From Bettongia penicillata ogilbyi (Eukaryota; Chordata; Mammalia; Diprotodontia; Potoroidae), in the NCBI GenBank assembly GCA_023548195.1, contig JAJHZJ010000268.1, positions 2,844,766 to 2,908,765 of the forward strand: 64,000 nt of DNA, written 5' to 3'. Below, piece after piece: positions 1-10,529 of the stretch (position 1 is the stretch's first letter; each line of letters begins with the position of its first letter). Below the pieces are notes generated by a model that saw only the letters and a program-made list of their open reading frames with translations, made no database searches and was not told the origin of the DNA. A program made the position numbers and the translations under genes.

Positions 1-57
1 GAACTCAGGAAGATGAATCAAGGCCCAGCGCTCTATCCACTGCACCACTCAGCTACT
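1..57 (-). repeat. tRNA-headed marsupial SINE, 5' head only
   Basis: Reverse complement of the SINE head: it runs from the GAACTCAGGAAGATGAATC block through CTCTATCCACTGCACCAC, the complement of GTGGTGCAGTGGATAGAG. The rest of the element lies beyond the left edge of the window. Confidence 0.75.
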
Positions 58-99
58 GTATTATTTCACAATAATCAGTTTCATAGAACTACACACATG

Positions 100-190
100 G
101 AATTATAAGAGATGTTAGTCTTTTAGATCATGTAGTCCAAACATCCTTTCCCATGTTACAGGTGAACATCAGGTCCAGAAAGGTTGTAGA
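100..190 (-). repeat. Decayed MIR/L3-like fragment
   Basis: TTAGATCATGTAGTCCAAAC followed by a degraded TTTACAGATGAGGAAACTGAG-like block resembles the antisense of the common MIR/L3-type tail. It is heavily diverged, so the family is uncertain. Confidence 0.35.
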
Positions 191-339
191 CATCATCTAC
201 AGCAATGCATTCCCTCCCTTGACATTTAGAAACAAAGGAGCTGAGAAGCAGAGAAGGGCAATTAATTTCTTGATTTTTTTTTCTTTTTAGCAAGTTTTAG
301 CTTTAGATATCACAGCAGCATTTTGAGAACTAATTAGGA

Positions 340-515
340 TTTTAGAGCTAGATAAGAGCTCAGAGTTCATCTAATCCAACCCTTGTATTTTACAGATGAG
401 GAATATAGGGCGCATAGAAATTAAATAAATTGCCCAAGGTCACACAGGTTGTAGTAGACATAATCAGAATTCAAATCCAGGTCTTGCAATAATTTTAGTG
501 CTCTTTCTGCAACAA
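340..515 (-). repeat. MIR-type CORE-SINE, antisense
   Basis: TTCATCTAATCCAACCC, then TTTTACAGATGAGGAA, TTGCCCAAGGTCACACAGG and TTCAAATCCAGGTCTTG follow each other in the order expected for an antisense MIR-type SINE. Confidence 0.7.
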
Positions 516-1117
516 CCTAATGAATCTCCCTAGCACTACGCTGCAGAAATAGACTCAAAATGTCCTATTGAATCATTTTGTTGAAGAGATTTGTGACACT
601 TGGCCGAGTACTTGACCTGAATCCTGGAAATGTCTTTTTTTCTCAGCACATTATTTTCCTATCCCATAGAGTATTCTGTAGCAAACTGATAAAGAAAAAA
701 TTTTATATTGCATTTGCTGAGTAGGTAGTGAATGCCTCACTACCTTCCACAGACCATGTAGCGTACTGTTTGATCCCGTTCAGAATGTAGGATTTGATGG
801 TCATTGCTGGGCTACAAAGGTTTCACAACCATGTAATTAAATGGGCCCCATTATAGAGCTCCATAGTCTTAGTGACAGCTTTATTGGCAGTAGCTGTTTA
901 AATTTGGCTGCTAAGCTTTTATAACATGGAAACCACATTGTACTTTTGCTCATTATTTGAGTACCAAGCCCATGCAAGTGGTTGTAGGGATGTATACACA
1001 CAATTAGGATACAGCCCTTGCTTCCATAAGCTTATAAGGTTACATGCAATAAATAGTCTACAAATAGATATTATGAGACAAAGTCACCAATTCCTATCAC
1101 GTAAGACAATAAATGTT
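516..1117. other. Unassigned non-coding stretch
   Basis: AT-rich sequence with no repeat I can name. A 66-codon open frame at 926-1126 has no recognisable protein character and is taken as chance. Confidence 0.5.
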
Positions 1118-1345
1118 AATAGCTAACATTTATGTGTTATGTCTTTGAGGTTGATCCAATGCTTTAGGCACATTTTTCTCATTTGATCCTTATAGCAACC
1201 CTTGGAGATAGGTGCTATTATTAATCTTTTTTTAGATGAAAAAACTGAGATTCAGAGAGGGTATGTGAATTGTCCGTGGTCCCATGGCTTGGAATTGTAG
1301 GAGGCAGGATTCAAACCATTCCGACCCAAGTCAGAATCTTGGCAT
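1118..1345 (-). repeat. CORE-SINE (MIR/MON1-like), antisense, near full length
   Basis: Starts with the reversed tail TAGCTAACATTTATGTGTTA, passes TCTCATTTGATCCTTATAGC and GGTGCTATTATTAATC, then the reversed core AACTGAGATTCAGAGAGG and GGATTCAAACC. This order defines an antisense CORE-SINE with an L2-like tail. Confidence 0.75.
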
Positions 1346-2098
1346 CATGTAGTTTCTAAATTAAAAAAAAAAATAATGGAGTGCATTCATAGAATAAAAC
1401 TAGGGTGTTCATAGCTTGGGGAAAATTTTTAATTATCTGAGCTTTGGACATCATCTTGAATGCAAATTTTAGAATTGGGCCATCTGAAGAAAGCCATTAA
1501 AAATTACTGAGATATCTTCTGAAAGTTGCAGAATAAATACGTCATCCCTGCTATTTTAAAGTGGGAGGGGGGGTTAAAGGTGAGTGTTTCTCTTCTTTTC
1601 TCCTTCCAAATTCTGCTTACTCTGTGGATAAACTACCATTAGGTTATGACATGTGCTTTCTCTCAGCTCTACTCTGTGGCAAATTCAGTCTTTCAGGCAT
1701 TAGATCAAATAAAAAAATGTTTTAGAACATTGGAATCAGACACTAAATCACAAGTCTGTGCTTTTTATGCTTTTACTGACCATAGAAGACTGTAAAAGCA
1801 TCTAGAAGAAAGGAAAATCTTGACTTTTCTCAGGGCCTTCTCTGTTGGAGAATGTGCATATAATATGATTGAGGACATTTGCAGAGATGGCTTAAAGACA
1901 TGGATGTCTCTGTTCTTTTGGTTTGACAGCACCCCATGTTTCTCAATTCTATGCTCCAAATAATTAATTATTAAATAATAACTAAATCTAATTAGGGAAC
2001 TAATTACAAAGACTGGGGTAAGCACTTTTATCAATAGCATTCCTTATATCTGAGAAATTTCTATGTATATCACAGATAATGACAATATTTGTTGAAAG
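1346..2098. other. Unassigned non-coding stretch
   Basis: No recognisable gene or repeat. A 91-codon antisense frame (1765-2040) lacks domains or biased composition and is considered chance. Confidence 0.45.
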
Positions 2099-2130
2099 AA
2101 TAAATGAACAAATGAATGAATGAATGAATC
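2099..2130. repeat. Short (GAAT)n tract
   Basis: Imperfect GAATGAAT tandem, similar to the simple tail on which L2 elements end. No clear L2 body precedes it. Confidence 0.6.
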
Positions 2131-2224
2131 TTGAGTTAATATTTAGTTTGCCTCATCCAGTTATCTGGATGAGGAGACTTTCCAGAGTTAAATCTCAAAG
2201 TTTTTCCTGTCTCTAAGATGACAT

Positions 2225-2285
2225 TTTAATTTTTAGCATAGGGCCCAGCACATAGTAAGAACATACTTACTATCTGATCTGATGC
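2225..2285 (+). repeat. L2 3' end remnant
   Basis: AGGGCCCAGCACATAGTAAG matches the conserved L2 3' terminus (..CCTGGCACATAGTAGG..). Only the last ~60 bases are recognisable. Confidence 0.35.
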
Positions 2286-2288
2286 CAA

Positions 2289-2545
2289 TTAAGAGAGGCA
2301 GTGTGGTATAGTAGAAACAAAAATGATCTTGGAATTAGGAAGACCTGGAATCAAGTCTTGACTGATACAGAATGATTGTGCTACTGCCTCTGGCAAATTA
2401 TTTAACCTTTCAGTGTCCCAGGGAATTCTATGACTATAAATTACAGATAAGCTATGCTCTTCATCAAGTGAAGGGAATTTCCACACCGGAAGTTCCATAC
2501 AGTGTTGAAATCTGAGGTTTAGAACCTCCACAGAATATAATTATG
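2289..2545 (+). repeat. tRNA/CORE-type SINE variant
   Basis: Begins GAGGCAGTGTGGTATAGTAG, then AGGAAGACCTGGAATCAAG and a core-like TTATTTAACCTTTCAGTGTC. It continues into a TATAAATTACAGATAAG..GAAGGGAATTTCC block that is shared with the copy at 50585-50830, so the two belong to one subfamily. Confidence 0.6.
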
Positions 2546-2609
2546 TCTTTCAATATCACTCACAGTGAGGCTTTGAATTACATGGGATTTAGGGTGAGAC
2601 ATCAGTTAA

Positions 2610-2935
2610 TATTAATATTATTAGCTGACATATTTGCACATTAAAGTTTGCAAAGTGCTGTAATACATTATTTCCTTTTATCTTCACAAAACCTCACAAT
2701 TGCATTTGCAATGTGCTGTAATACATTATTACTTCCTATTGTCACAAAAACAATGTATGTAGGTAATATAGAAATTACTGTCCTCATTTGACAGTCCTGT
2801 TTTTCCATATGTGGAAATTGAGACTCAGAGAGGTTAGATTACTTGACCATGGCCACATAACTAGTGAGTATCTGGGGCTAGATTTGAACTTAGGGCCCAC
2901 CTAATAGCAAATCTATTCATTTTCAGCACTATTCT
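2610..2935 (-). repeat. CORE-SINE, antisense, with internal 58-bp tandem duplication
   Basis: Reversed tail (AGCTGACATATTTGCACATT, TTTGCAAAGTGCTG) then reversed core (TTGAGACTCAGAGAGG, GATTTGAACTTAGGG). The segment 2648-2705 is repeated, diverged, at 2706-2763; both copies begin TTGCAA.GTGCTGTAATAC. Confidence 0.7.
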
Positions 2936-3329
2936 ACTGAAGAGACTTACCACCAAATGAAACAGACACCTAGACTCTCTGAAGAGCTGTTTTACGCAGT
3001 TTGATTTGTCAGATTGGTTTTCTTTTTTTCTTAATGTGCTTAAAAGAATTAAGAGTTGATGAAGTCTTCCATGTGCATGACAGCCACTCCCCTGAGGTGG
3101 TTGATGTTTCCAGTCTGGGCAGTGATTTATAATCCTACAGGGTGTGGGGGCTGGTATTAACATTACAAGTGTCTCTGCTTCAGAAGAAAAGTTATTCTCG
3201 TTGCTGGGTTTATCTCATATTCTCCTCATCAAATCCTCCCATGTTTATATTCTTTTTAAATTTTGATTGATTTTTGTTTCTTTGCTTAATTAAGGGATAG
3301 TTTCCACTGTAAACTCCCTTTAGTCTATA
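2936..3329. other. Unassigned non-coding stretch
   Basis: No recognisable element. The antisense frame overlapping 2861-3163 partly covers a SINE and has no protein features. Confidence 0.45.
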
Positions 3330-3520
3330 GTGGATGAAGGGATAATGAAAAGAACCTGGACTGGGGGATGGGAGCTTCAATTTTTGTTTTGTCTGACACT
3401 AATTTCCTCTGTAACTTTGGGCAAGTTATTTCCCATCTTGGACCCTTGCTCCAGAATGAGTGCTTAGAAGAGTTTTTCCATAAGGTCCTTTCTAGATGAA
3501 AAATTCTATGATCCTAAAGA
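3330..3520 (+). repeat. MIR-type SINE, degraded
   Basis: GTAACTTTGGGCAAGTTATT and the tail AAGGTCCTTTCTAGATGAAA..TTCTATGATCC are diagnostic of the MIR core and 3' region in sense orientation. Confidence 0.6.
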
Positions 3521-3674
3521 AAAGGCACCACCAAACTGTGTTCTGTAAACTACTTCTAGCCCAACCTCCTCCCACCTGAATTTTTGTATAGCCTACAAAC
3601 TTACTACTCTTAGTGTGTGGGTCGTACAAAAATAGCAGGCTGGATTTAGTCTGCAGGTCACACTTTGACAACCC

Positions 3675-3735
3675 TTGCTATAGATTTAGGATTTAGAAGT
3701 GACCTTAGAGGTCATCCAGTCCAAACCTCTTATTC
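3675..3735 (-). repeat. MIR/L3-type repeat, left part, split by an L1
   Basis: AGAGGTCATCCAGTCCAAAC is the antisense start of a MIR/L3-type repeat. It resumes at 4820 after an inserted L1 with ACAAGGAAACTGAGGCCTAG. Confidence 0.6.
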
Positions 3736-4809
3736 TTTTTTAACATTTTAATTTCAAGTTTTGAGTTCCAAAATTTATCCTTCCCTCCATCACTCCCCTC
3801 CCCCTTCCCTAAGATGTTAAGCAATCAGATATAGTTTATACATGTGCAATTATGTAAAACCTTTCCATATTAACAATTTTGCACAAGACTCCGATAAAAG
3901 AAGAAAAAGAAAGAACGAAAATGAAAAATAGTAGCTTCAGTCTGTATTCAATCAATATCAATTCTTTCTCAGGACATGGACAGTATGCTTCATCATTAGC
4001 CCCTTGGGATTGGCTTAGGTCATTGTACTGCTGAGAATAGCTAAGTCATTATAGTTCTTCCTGAGCAATATTGCTGTTACTATGTATGATGTTCTTCTGG
4101 TTCTGTTCACTTTACTATGCATCAGTTCATGTATGTCTTTCCAGGTTTTTCTGAAACCAGCTTACTTATTATTTCTTATAACATAAAAACATTCCATTAC
4201 AATCATATACCACAGCCTGTTTAGCCATTCTACAATTTATGGGCATCCCTTTGATTTCCAGTTCTTTGCCACCACAAAAAGAGCTGTTATAAATATTTTT
4301 GTGCAGATAAGTCTTTTTCCTTTTTTTCTTGGTATGTCTTTGGGATATGGAGCTAGTGGTGGTATTATTGGATCAAAGAGTATGCACAGTTTTATAGCCT
4401 TTTAGGCATAGTTCCAAATTGCTCTCCAGAATGATTGGATTAGTTCACAACTCCATCAACAACGCATTAGTGTCCCACATCCCTTTCAACATCCAACAGT
4501 TTCCTTTTTTGTCATATTAGTCTTCCTTTTTTGTCATATTAGTCAATCTGATAGATGTGGTACCTCAGATATGTTTTAACTTGCATTTCTCTAATCAATA
4601 TGATTTAGAGCATTTTTTCATATGACTATAGATAACTGATTTCTTTGTCTGAAAACTACCTGCTCATATCCTTTGGCCATTTATCAACTGGGGAATTTGT
4701 ATTTTTATAAAATTGACTCAGTTCTTTATATGTTTGAGAAGTGAGGCCTTTATCAAAGATACTTGTTGCAAATCCTCCCCAGTTTTCTGTTTTCCTTGTA
4801 GTTTTCAGC
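3736..4809 (-). mobile_element. L1 3' region, antisense, nested in a MIR
   Basis: Reads from a short T-run and the reversed L1 terminus (TTTTGAGTTCCAAAATTTA) through TTTCCAGGTTTTTCTGAAAC, TTTAGCCATTCTACAATTTA, TTATTGGATCAAAGAGTATG and CCATTTATCAACTGGGGAA, all parts of the mammalian L1 3' UTR in reverse. The flanks 3726-3735 (CCTCTTATTC) and 4810-4819 (CCTCTAATTA) look like a decayed target-site duplication, so this is a 5'-truncated insertion of about 1.07 kb. Confidence 0.8.
4501..4544. repeat. Perfect 22-bp tandem duplication inside the L1
   Basis: The 22 bases at 4501-4522 (starting TTCCTTTTTTGTCAT) are repeated without change at 4523-4544. Because the surrounding L1 is decayed, the duplication is probably much younger than the insertion. 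Confidence 0.9.
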
Positions 4810-4819
4810 CCTCTAATTA

Positions 4820-4905
4820 TTACAAACAAGGAAACTGAGGCCTAGTGAACAGTCCTCTGACTCTAAGTCTGTTATTCTTCTCATCACACTATATAGTCTC
4901 CTATA
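4820..4905 (-). repeat. MIR-type repeat, right part
   Basis: Continues the element interrupted at 3735: ACAAGGAAACTGAGGCCTAG then TCCTCTGACTCTAAGTCTG and TTCTCATCACACTA, the reversed SINE 5' half. Confidence 0.6.
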
Positions 4906-5029
4906 CAGGGGATGAGTGATCTTGGCTCCCATTCAATGTTGTATGCTAAAATGCTGACAGAATCTCATAAAGTAGTTTTATGACATAGGTCTCAAGGACA
5001 ATGTTGTAGTAAAAGTGCTATCATACCAT

Positions 5030-5152
5030 AAGCTCTCCAAGAACAGGTGGTATCTGTGTCTTATTCATCTTCCTCAGTTCTATTTGCGCCTCAGTACCTA
5101 ATACAGTGCTATAAATACTGCAGGTAATGAACAGATGATTGAATGAATGAAT
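5030..5152 (+). repeat. L2 3' end
   Basis: AGCTCTCCAAGAACAGGTGG, then CAGTACCTAATACAGTGCT and a terminal GATTGAATGAATGAATA are the classic 3' end of L2 in sense orientation. Confidence 0.75.
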
Positions 5153-5284
5153 ACGACTGGCCTTCCACTCGGGGTGTCTGCTTGCATTCTAATAAGGGAA
5201 GGTAATTCTTGTAGGGAAGTGGTGGCTAGGGAGGGGATGTTTAGGTCTGGGAAATACCAGAGATGGCAGTCTAGGCCATCCTTT

Positions 5285-5665
5285 TGAGGAAGAAAGATAC
5301 CACAATGGATAAAGTGGCAAAGGATACTCTGGGAAGGGAGCCAGATGATCTGAATAAAAAATCCCTGCTTAACTTATGTGACCTCAGGAAAGACAGTCTC
5401 TGATCAAGACAGTCCTTCCACTCAGGGTGCTTGTTAGAAAGTCAAAAAGACCTGAAGACAAATCTGGCCTCAGACACTTACTACTAGGCAAAACACTTAA
5501 CCGTTGGCTGTCTCAGCTTTCTCAGCTATAAAATGGCAATGATAATAGCACCTTCTCCCAAGCCAAAATTTATCCTTCCCTCCATCGCTAATAATAAATA
5601 AATTGAAGTAATGTTCGTTAAGTGCTAACAGAAAGCTAAAGTGCTATATTAATGCTAATTATTTT
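5285..5665 (+). repeat. CORE-SINE copies, two adjacent partial elements
   Basis: A first weak head lies at 5285-5405 (CACAATGGATAAAGTG). A better copy at 5435-5665 has GACCTGAAGACAAATCTGGC, CTCAGACACTTACTA, a CORE block and an L2-like tail ending AAGTGCTATATTAATGC. The tail contains an insert-like segment (5563-5586) identical to part of the L1 at 3768-3791. Confidence 0.6.
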
Positions 5666-6059
5666 TATTTTTGCTGTTGCTGTTGCTGTTGTGACCGCTG
5701 CTCTTGTTATACTGTTGTGTTGATTAGTATTCTGGGGGCAAGAGATGAGAAGTTGGTGGATGGGTTGGGTCAGTCCATGCATGACAATATGGCCAGAGAT
5801 CTGGATTGCAGGTATCTATCTATCTATGGAATGAATAATGACCTATTTTGTATCAAAGTTTAACAGAAGACAGGTTTATCTTGACTTTTCACTCAATTTG
5901 GTTGCTGATTGAATAAAAAGACTTTGATATAAAGTGGTCATATAGCATGGGGTTCAAGCAAATTTGATTATTCTACCATCTGACTTCAGGAGTTTCTCAA
6001 GAAAATATACATGAGTTTTTCTTTCTTTGGGCCTCAAGATTATTTCTGACTATGTTTAT
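5666..6059. other. Unassigned stretch with tiny GTTGCT and TATC tracts
   Basis: Short imperfect trinucleotide (5680-5700) and TATC (5813-5827) tracts only; otherwise nothing recognisable. Confidence 0.45.
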
Positions 6060-6235
6060 AAAAGATCATAGATTTAGAGGTAGAAGTAACCTCAGAATTC
6101 ATCTAGTGTGATTTCTTTATTTTACAGTTGAGGAAACTGAGGCACAAATATATTGTGACCTTTTCAGGGTCATTTAAGTAGGAAGCATCAGAGGTGCAAT
6201 TTTTACCCAGGTCCTCTGCCTCCCTTCCCAGAGTA
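6060..6235 (-). repeat. MIR/L3-type SINE, antisense
   Basis: AGATCATAGATTTAGAGG, TTCATCTAGTGTGATTTC, then TTTTACAGTTGAGGAAACTG and ACCCAGGTCCTCTGCC follow in the antisense order. Confidence 0.7.
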
Positions 6236-7344
6236 ACCTTTGCCAGTTATTTATCAACCCTAAAATAAATAAACTATATATGAAAAAATATTGATTTTGT
6301 CAGAGATGAGGGCTTCTGTATTTCAGTGTAAGAGGTATATACCATTGTGAGATATGTATGTTTACATGGATTGTCTAAAATGCAGCTCTTGGGCTGCATG
6401 AACAGTTATGATTGGAGGTCTGGATGGTCTTGGAGGTCAGTAGTGCTTATGGCACCCATGAATTTGCATTGGGGAAGTAGGTGGGTCCCAGGACCTAGGC
6501 AAGGCTAGATGTATATGTATGTGCTTCCCCAAATATTGCTGACCTAGGGCTACAATGATTTTAAGGGTTCAAAACAACAAAAGCTATTTCCTAGGTTGCT
6601 AACATTTAGGAATAGAGGCCCCTTCCCACCAAAATCTGCTTATATAAAAGAACACCACAAATAGCCAGTAGTGAGTAAACATATTTATTCAGGCAAAACA
6701 GAAAAAAGAAATCAGAGAAACTAAGACAGATTATAATCAGAAAATATAAAAGATTTAAAGGGCTCTTTGGATGGGAGTGAGCTAAGATTTTAGCTTAACC
6801 AAAAGAAAGACCCCAGCTCACCCAAGAGGAAATTCAGTTTCTGAAACAGGAAATCTGGGACATGTATATCAGCTGACTTTCCTTACACATTTGCAGCTTT
6901 CAAGACCTTTTGACAGACCTCTCTCCTGAACCACAACTGTGGTACCAACTCTTCTCTCATTCAGATCTACATCGATGCCTTTCGCATCCTCTCTACCAAC
7001 TAGGAGTCATGTCTACATATTGGCAGCATACAAAGTGTCCCAGGATTGGGTGAAAATCAGGCTCTATTGGTTATGGCTGCAGAGAAACAAATGCCTCTGT
7101 AAGAATTCTGCAGGTGTACAGGAAGTGGCAGAATCCAGAAGGCATATCCCAAAAGAGCTTTTTTGGTGTGTGGCTGGGCACACTTCCTCTCCTGCTTCAG
7201 TAGGCATAGTGTCTTATGACCACCATCACTATATTTTATTTAGCGTTCTTCTGCCTGCTGTTAAGCCATCATTCTCAGAATCCTGATACACTGGTGGCCC
7301 TCTTCATGGACTACTCTTGCTGTTAGACACCCATGGAGGTAACA
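6236..7344. other. Unassigned stretch, possible decayed LTR
   Basis: No named repeat fits. On the minus strand an AATAAATATGTTTACTCAC block (near 6670-6690) could be a polyadenylation signal of an LTR, but I see no matching partner LTR, primer-binding site or gag/pol remnant. A 115-codon frame (6939-7286) has no protein features that I recognise. Confidence 0.25.
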
Positions 7345-7468
7345 ACTATATTTTAAGCTTTTTGAAAGCAAGAGGTTTTGCTATTTCTTTTTCATCCTTC
7401 TATCCCTGGTACCTAGCACAGTGCATGGCACATACTAGGCACTTAAAAATACTTATTGATTGATTAAA
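7345..7468 (+). repeat. L2 3' end
   Basis: AAGCTTTTTGAAAGCAAGAG, CTGGTACCTAGCACAGTGCA, GGCACATACTAGGCACTTAA and a terminal TTGATTGATTAAA define an L2 3' end in sense. Confidence 0.85.
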
Positions 7469-9360
7469 CCTTCTGGGAAATAGCCTCCTCTCCTGCACAA
7501 CAGCTCTTCTCTTCTTTCACCAATAAGACATTCAATTTGAATTTAGACTGTTGTACTTTCTACTCAACTCTTTCTATCCAAGTGAAAGAATTCTGCTATT
7601 AACTCTGTTGTCCTAGACAGACACAATTAGTAGAATTCCCAGCATCCACTGATCTAAGGAATCCTAAACACAAGATGTTGCTCTCCAGGTGTCTGCATGA
7701 GTTAGCCAAGTCCCTAGGGACCTAAAACTATTCACACTAGAGGGTTAGAATCCAGGATTTCACATACCTCTGTGAGTTGTGTCAGCTTTCCGACCCTAAG
7801 ACAACTGCCCACCTTTGTTGGTAAACTGAATGATTAAATCCATGTTCTGTCTTGTGGCAGAATATATTTGGTCATTCTGTCATCAGAAGCCTCCTGTTGT
7901 TGGAATTTCCATTTAAATTTTGCATGTAATTACCAACCCCTATGGGTAAAATTCCCTATAGGTATATTCATTAGTTATCTATTTCCTTGTCCCTGCACGC
8001 AACTCCCTAGGTTTTAGTGTTGGCAACCTGCTTGCCACATATCAAGCATGGGCATCAGTGAACTAGTAAATGTCTTGCTACATCCCAGATGCTTAGTAAG
8101 GTACCCTTGGGGGCAGACTAAGCAGAGTAAATGTTTCAGGAAAGGGATTTTCAGTGTTGAGATTAAGTTTAAGAAATGTCTGTCTATAAAAACTAGGACC
8201 AACTTTTCTATGATTTTGTGCTGCTTTGTCCCTTGAAAAAAAATGATTAACTTGATGGACATGGTTTGACTTAAGGAATTATATAAAACTGGTAGAGGCC
8301 TGCTTATTCTAGCCATTAAGAAAAAAACAAGAGAAGAAAAGAAATGTTAACAGCAACTAATAGAAATCAAGTATTGCCCCTGCCCTGTGATAGAAGAGGT
8401 TTTGACCTTTGACCAACATGACTTCTGACCTTAGGAGAGCTGGAAATGTAATACTGGAGGCCCAGGAGGGGAAAATGCAATCCAAATGAGTGAGAATTTT
8501 GTTAGGCTATAAATAAGCAAGAGACAGAAAACTACAGAATGGCGGTGGACCTCACTCTTACATAAGTAGAGAGCTTCAGGGTTAGTGAAAATTGTCTTCC
8601 AAAGGCCCTGTCTATACTGCAGTTCAGGCTGTAATAGGCTCATGGCTGATTAAAGCTTCTCTAATGTCCAAGCTCCTCAAGTATTGCTGAAGATATAGAA
8701 TCCTCTCCTTGCCTTCTTTTGTTTTTATATATGTGCTTTGGTGCATATGTAGATGGTTTGGCTTTTGATATTAGAGCTGAAATTCCCATGCACAGAACCT
8801 ATATGATAGGTTGCCATGATTCTTTCTGAACTAAAAGTTCCCCCCAAGTAAACAATGTATATCATTTCTTTGCATTTAATAAATAGCTTTGCTTGTTTTC
8901 AGAGAGAAATCTTTGTGTATATATGGCTACTGGTTTCTTCTTGTACATGATTCACAGCCAATAGATGTATTATAGTTGCAAATCTTGGAAAAAAAAAAAC
9001 AATCATAGAAGAATTAAAGCTCTGAGTGACTCAAAGGGTAATAGAAAAACACACAACTGGTGTATATTTCAGGATATTTCCAATGATGATTTAAATGCCC
9101 AGATGCTACTAGTACTGGGTATGCCAGCACTCCTTGTGATTCACATCCTTTAGAGGTAGTAAGCAGCAGAAAATAGGTAGTCAGGGTGTGGTGGATCATC
9201 TAATGTACCTTTCTCAGCACACCCAGGCCTACATACAAGGAGGGAGATTAGCAAGGGTGTTCTGGAGGTCAACTCATACCAGTACACGAGCCAGTTGTAA
9301 AATTGTCAGTGTGAGTATTTATACCTTGGAAAATAGCAAATGCTACAAATCAGCATTTGA
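7469..9360. other. Unassigned non-coding stretch
   Basis: About 1.9 kb with no element I can name. A TTTAATAAATAGCTTTGC block near 8875 resembles a polyadenylation region of an LTR or retroposon but stands alone. Open frames of 60-100 codons on both strands overlap one another and are taken as chance. Confidence 0.4.
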
Positions 9361-9607
9361 GGGAAGCTAGGTGGCCCAGTGGATAGAGTGCTGGACCTGG
9401 AGTTAGGAAGACTCATCTTCCTGAGTTCAAATCTGTCATCAGAGACTTATAAGCTGTGTGACTCTGGACAAGTCACTTAACCCCATTTGCCTCAGTTTCC
9501 TCATCTGCAAAATGAGCTGGAAAAGGAAATGGCAAACCACTCCCGGATCTCTGCCAAGAAAACCCCAAATGGGGTCACAAAGAGTTGGACATGACTTAAC
9601 AACAATG
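9361..9607 (+). repeat. MAR1-type SINE, near complete
   Basis: tRNA-derived head (AGCTAGGTGGCCCAGTGGAT), SINE body (CTTCCTGAGTTCAAATCTG), CORE (CTTAACCCCATTTGCCTCAG) and a BovB/RTE-like tail (GGTCACAAAGAGTTGGACAT). Sense orientation. Transcription would have been by RNA polymerase III from the tRNA-like head and retrotransposition by a BovB/RTE-type LINE; this is family knowledge. Confidence 0.9.
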
Positions 9608-10261
9608 AATCGGGCTTGATTTGTCGTTTTGTTGCTTATCTTAAGGAAGTGATGAAGAAAATGTTACTGATTCAAATTAAACTGGAGTGTGCTTTGTATA
9701 TATCATCTTTTTTCTGCAGTGGTGATTGTTAAACATTTACTGGCATACTCCTGGGCATGAGAGCTATCTAGGGAATGTATAGTATGGAAAGGAGGTAATC
9801 TAGTGATGAAGTAAGCATGACAGATAATCCAAAGGCTTTACGGGTACTCACAAAATGCAAAAGCACCCAGATAAAATCCTCTGTGTGTGTGATATGTAGA
9901 CACTGGAAGATCTTCAGAGGAACGTTCACAAGAATCATGTAGAAGAAGAAGGAACGGATGTACTATGAGATGCCCCAGTTGAAAGGGTAAGTCGAAGATG
10001 CAGAATCTCTGCCAAAATGTGCTAAAGACAACACTGAATGATTGACAACACAAAGGGTTGGTACAACTTCTGATGGAGAATGGGGATGGGGAGGAGGAAA
10101 TGTGGTGGAAAGAGAGTGAAGACAGAGGAGTAATGCCTGTGGAGAACTTGGGAATAAGGAAGCCATAGTAATATTGGTGCAAGGTTTGATTAGGGACACA
10201 TTAACTTCTTAGGTAGGGCTAGGATAGCGCCACCCAGGGGCATATTCTATTATACTTTCTG
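9608..10261. other. Unassigned non-coding stretch
   Basis: No recognisable element. Overlapping antisense frames at 9838-10199 are low-complexity Ser/Pro/Leu-rich and are not credible proteins. Confidence 0.45.
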
Positions 10262-10490
10262 CAAGAGATCTTTTCTAACTTTTGTCTCTTCCCTCAATTG
10301 CTTTCTGTGATTACATGACATCTACTTTAGTTCTATTTTGTATGCACTTATTTATTTACATGTTTCCTTCATTAAAATATGAGCTACTTAAGGGCAGGAA
10401 GTATTTTCACCGGTTTTTTTTCTTCTTCTTTGTGTCCCCTCAGCTATGTTTGGCACATTAGCATGATATTTATTGGCTGATTCCTTAAAT
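10262..10490 (+). repeat. L2 3' end
   Basis: ATGAGCTACTTAAGGGCAGG, a TTGTGTCCCCTCAGC block and TTGGCACATTAGCATGATAT, ending near TATTGGCTGATTCC, follow the L2 3' UTR in sense. Confidence 0.75.
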
Positions 10491-10529
10491 GAATTTGACC
10501 TTGTTACAAGAATATCTCTACCTCTGCAT

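Noticed and set aside
6939..7286. 115-codon sense frame in a repeat-poor area
   Set aside because: No domain, signal or compositional bias, and a stop-free run of this size is expected by chance in 64 kb. Kept only as part of an unassigned stretch.
9361..9450. tRNA-like sequence as a possible tRNA gene
   Set aside because: It is the head of a SINE, followed by CORE and a BovB-like tail; there is no intact cloverleaf.
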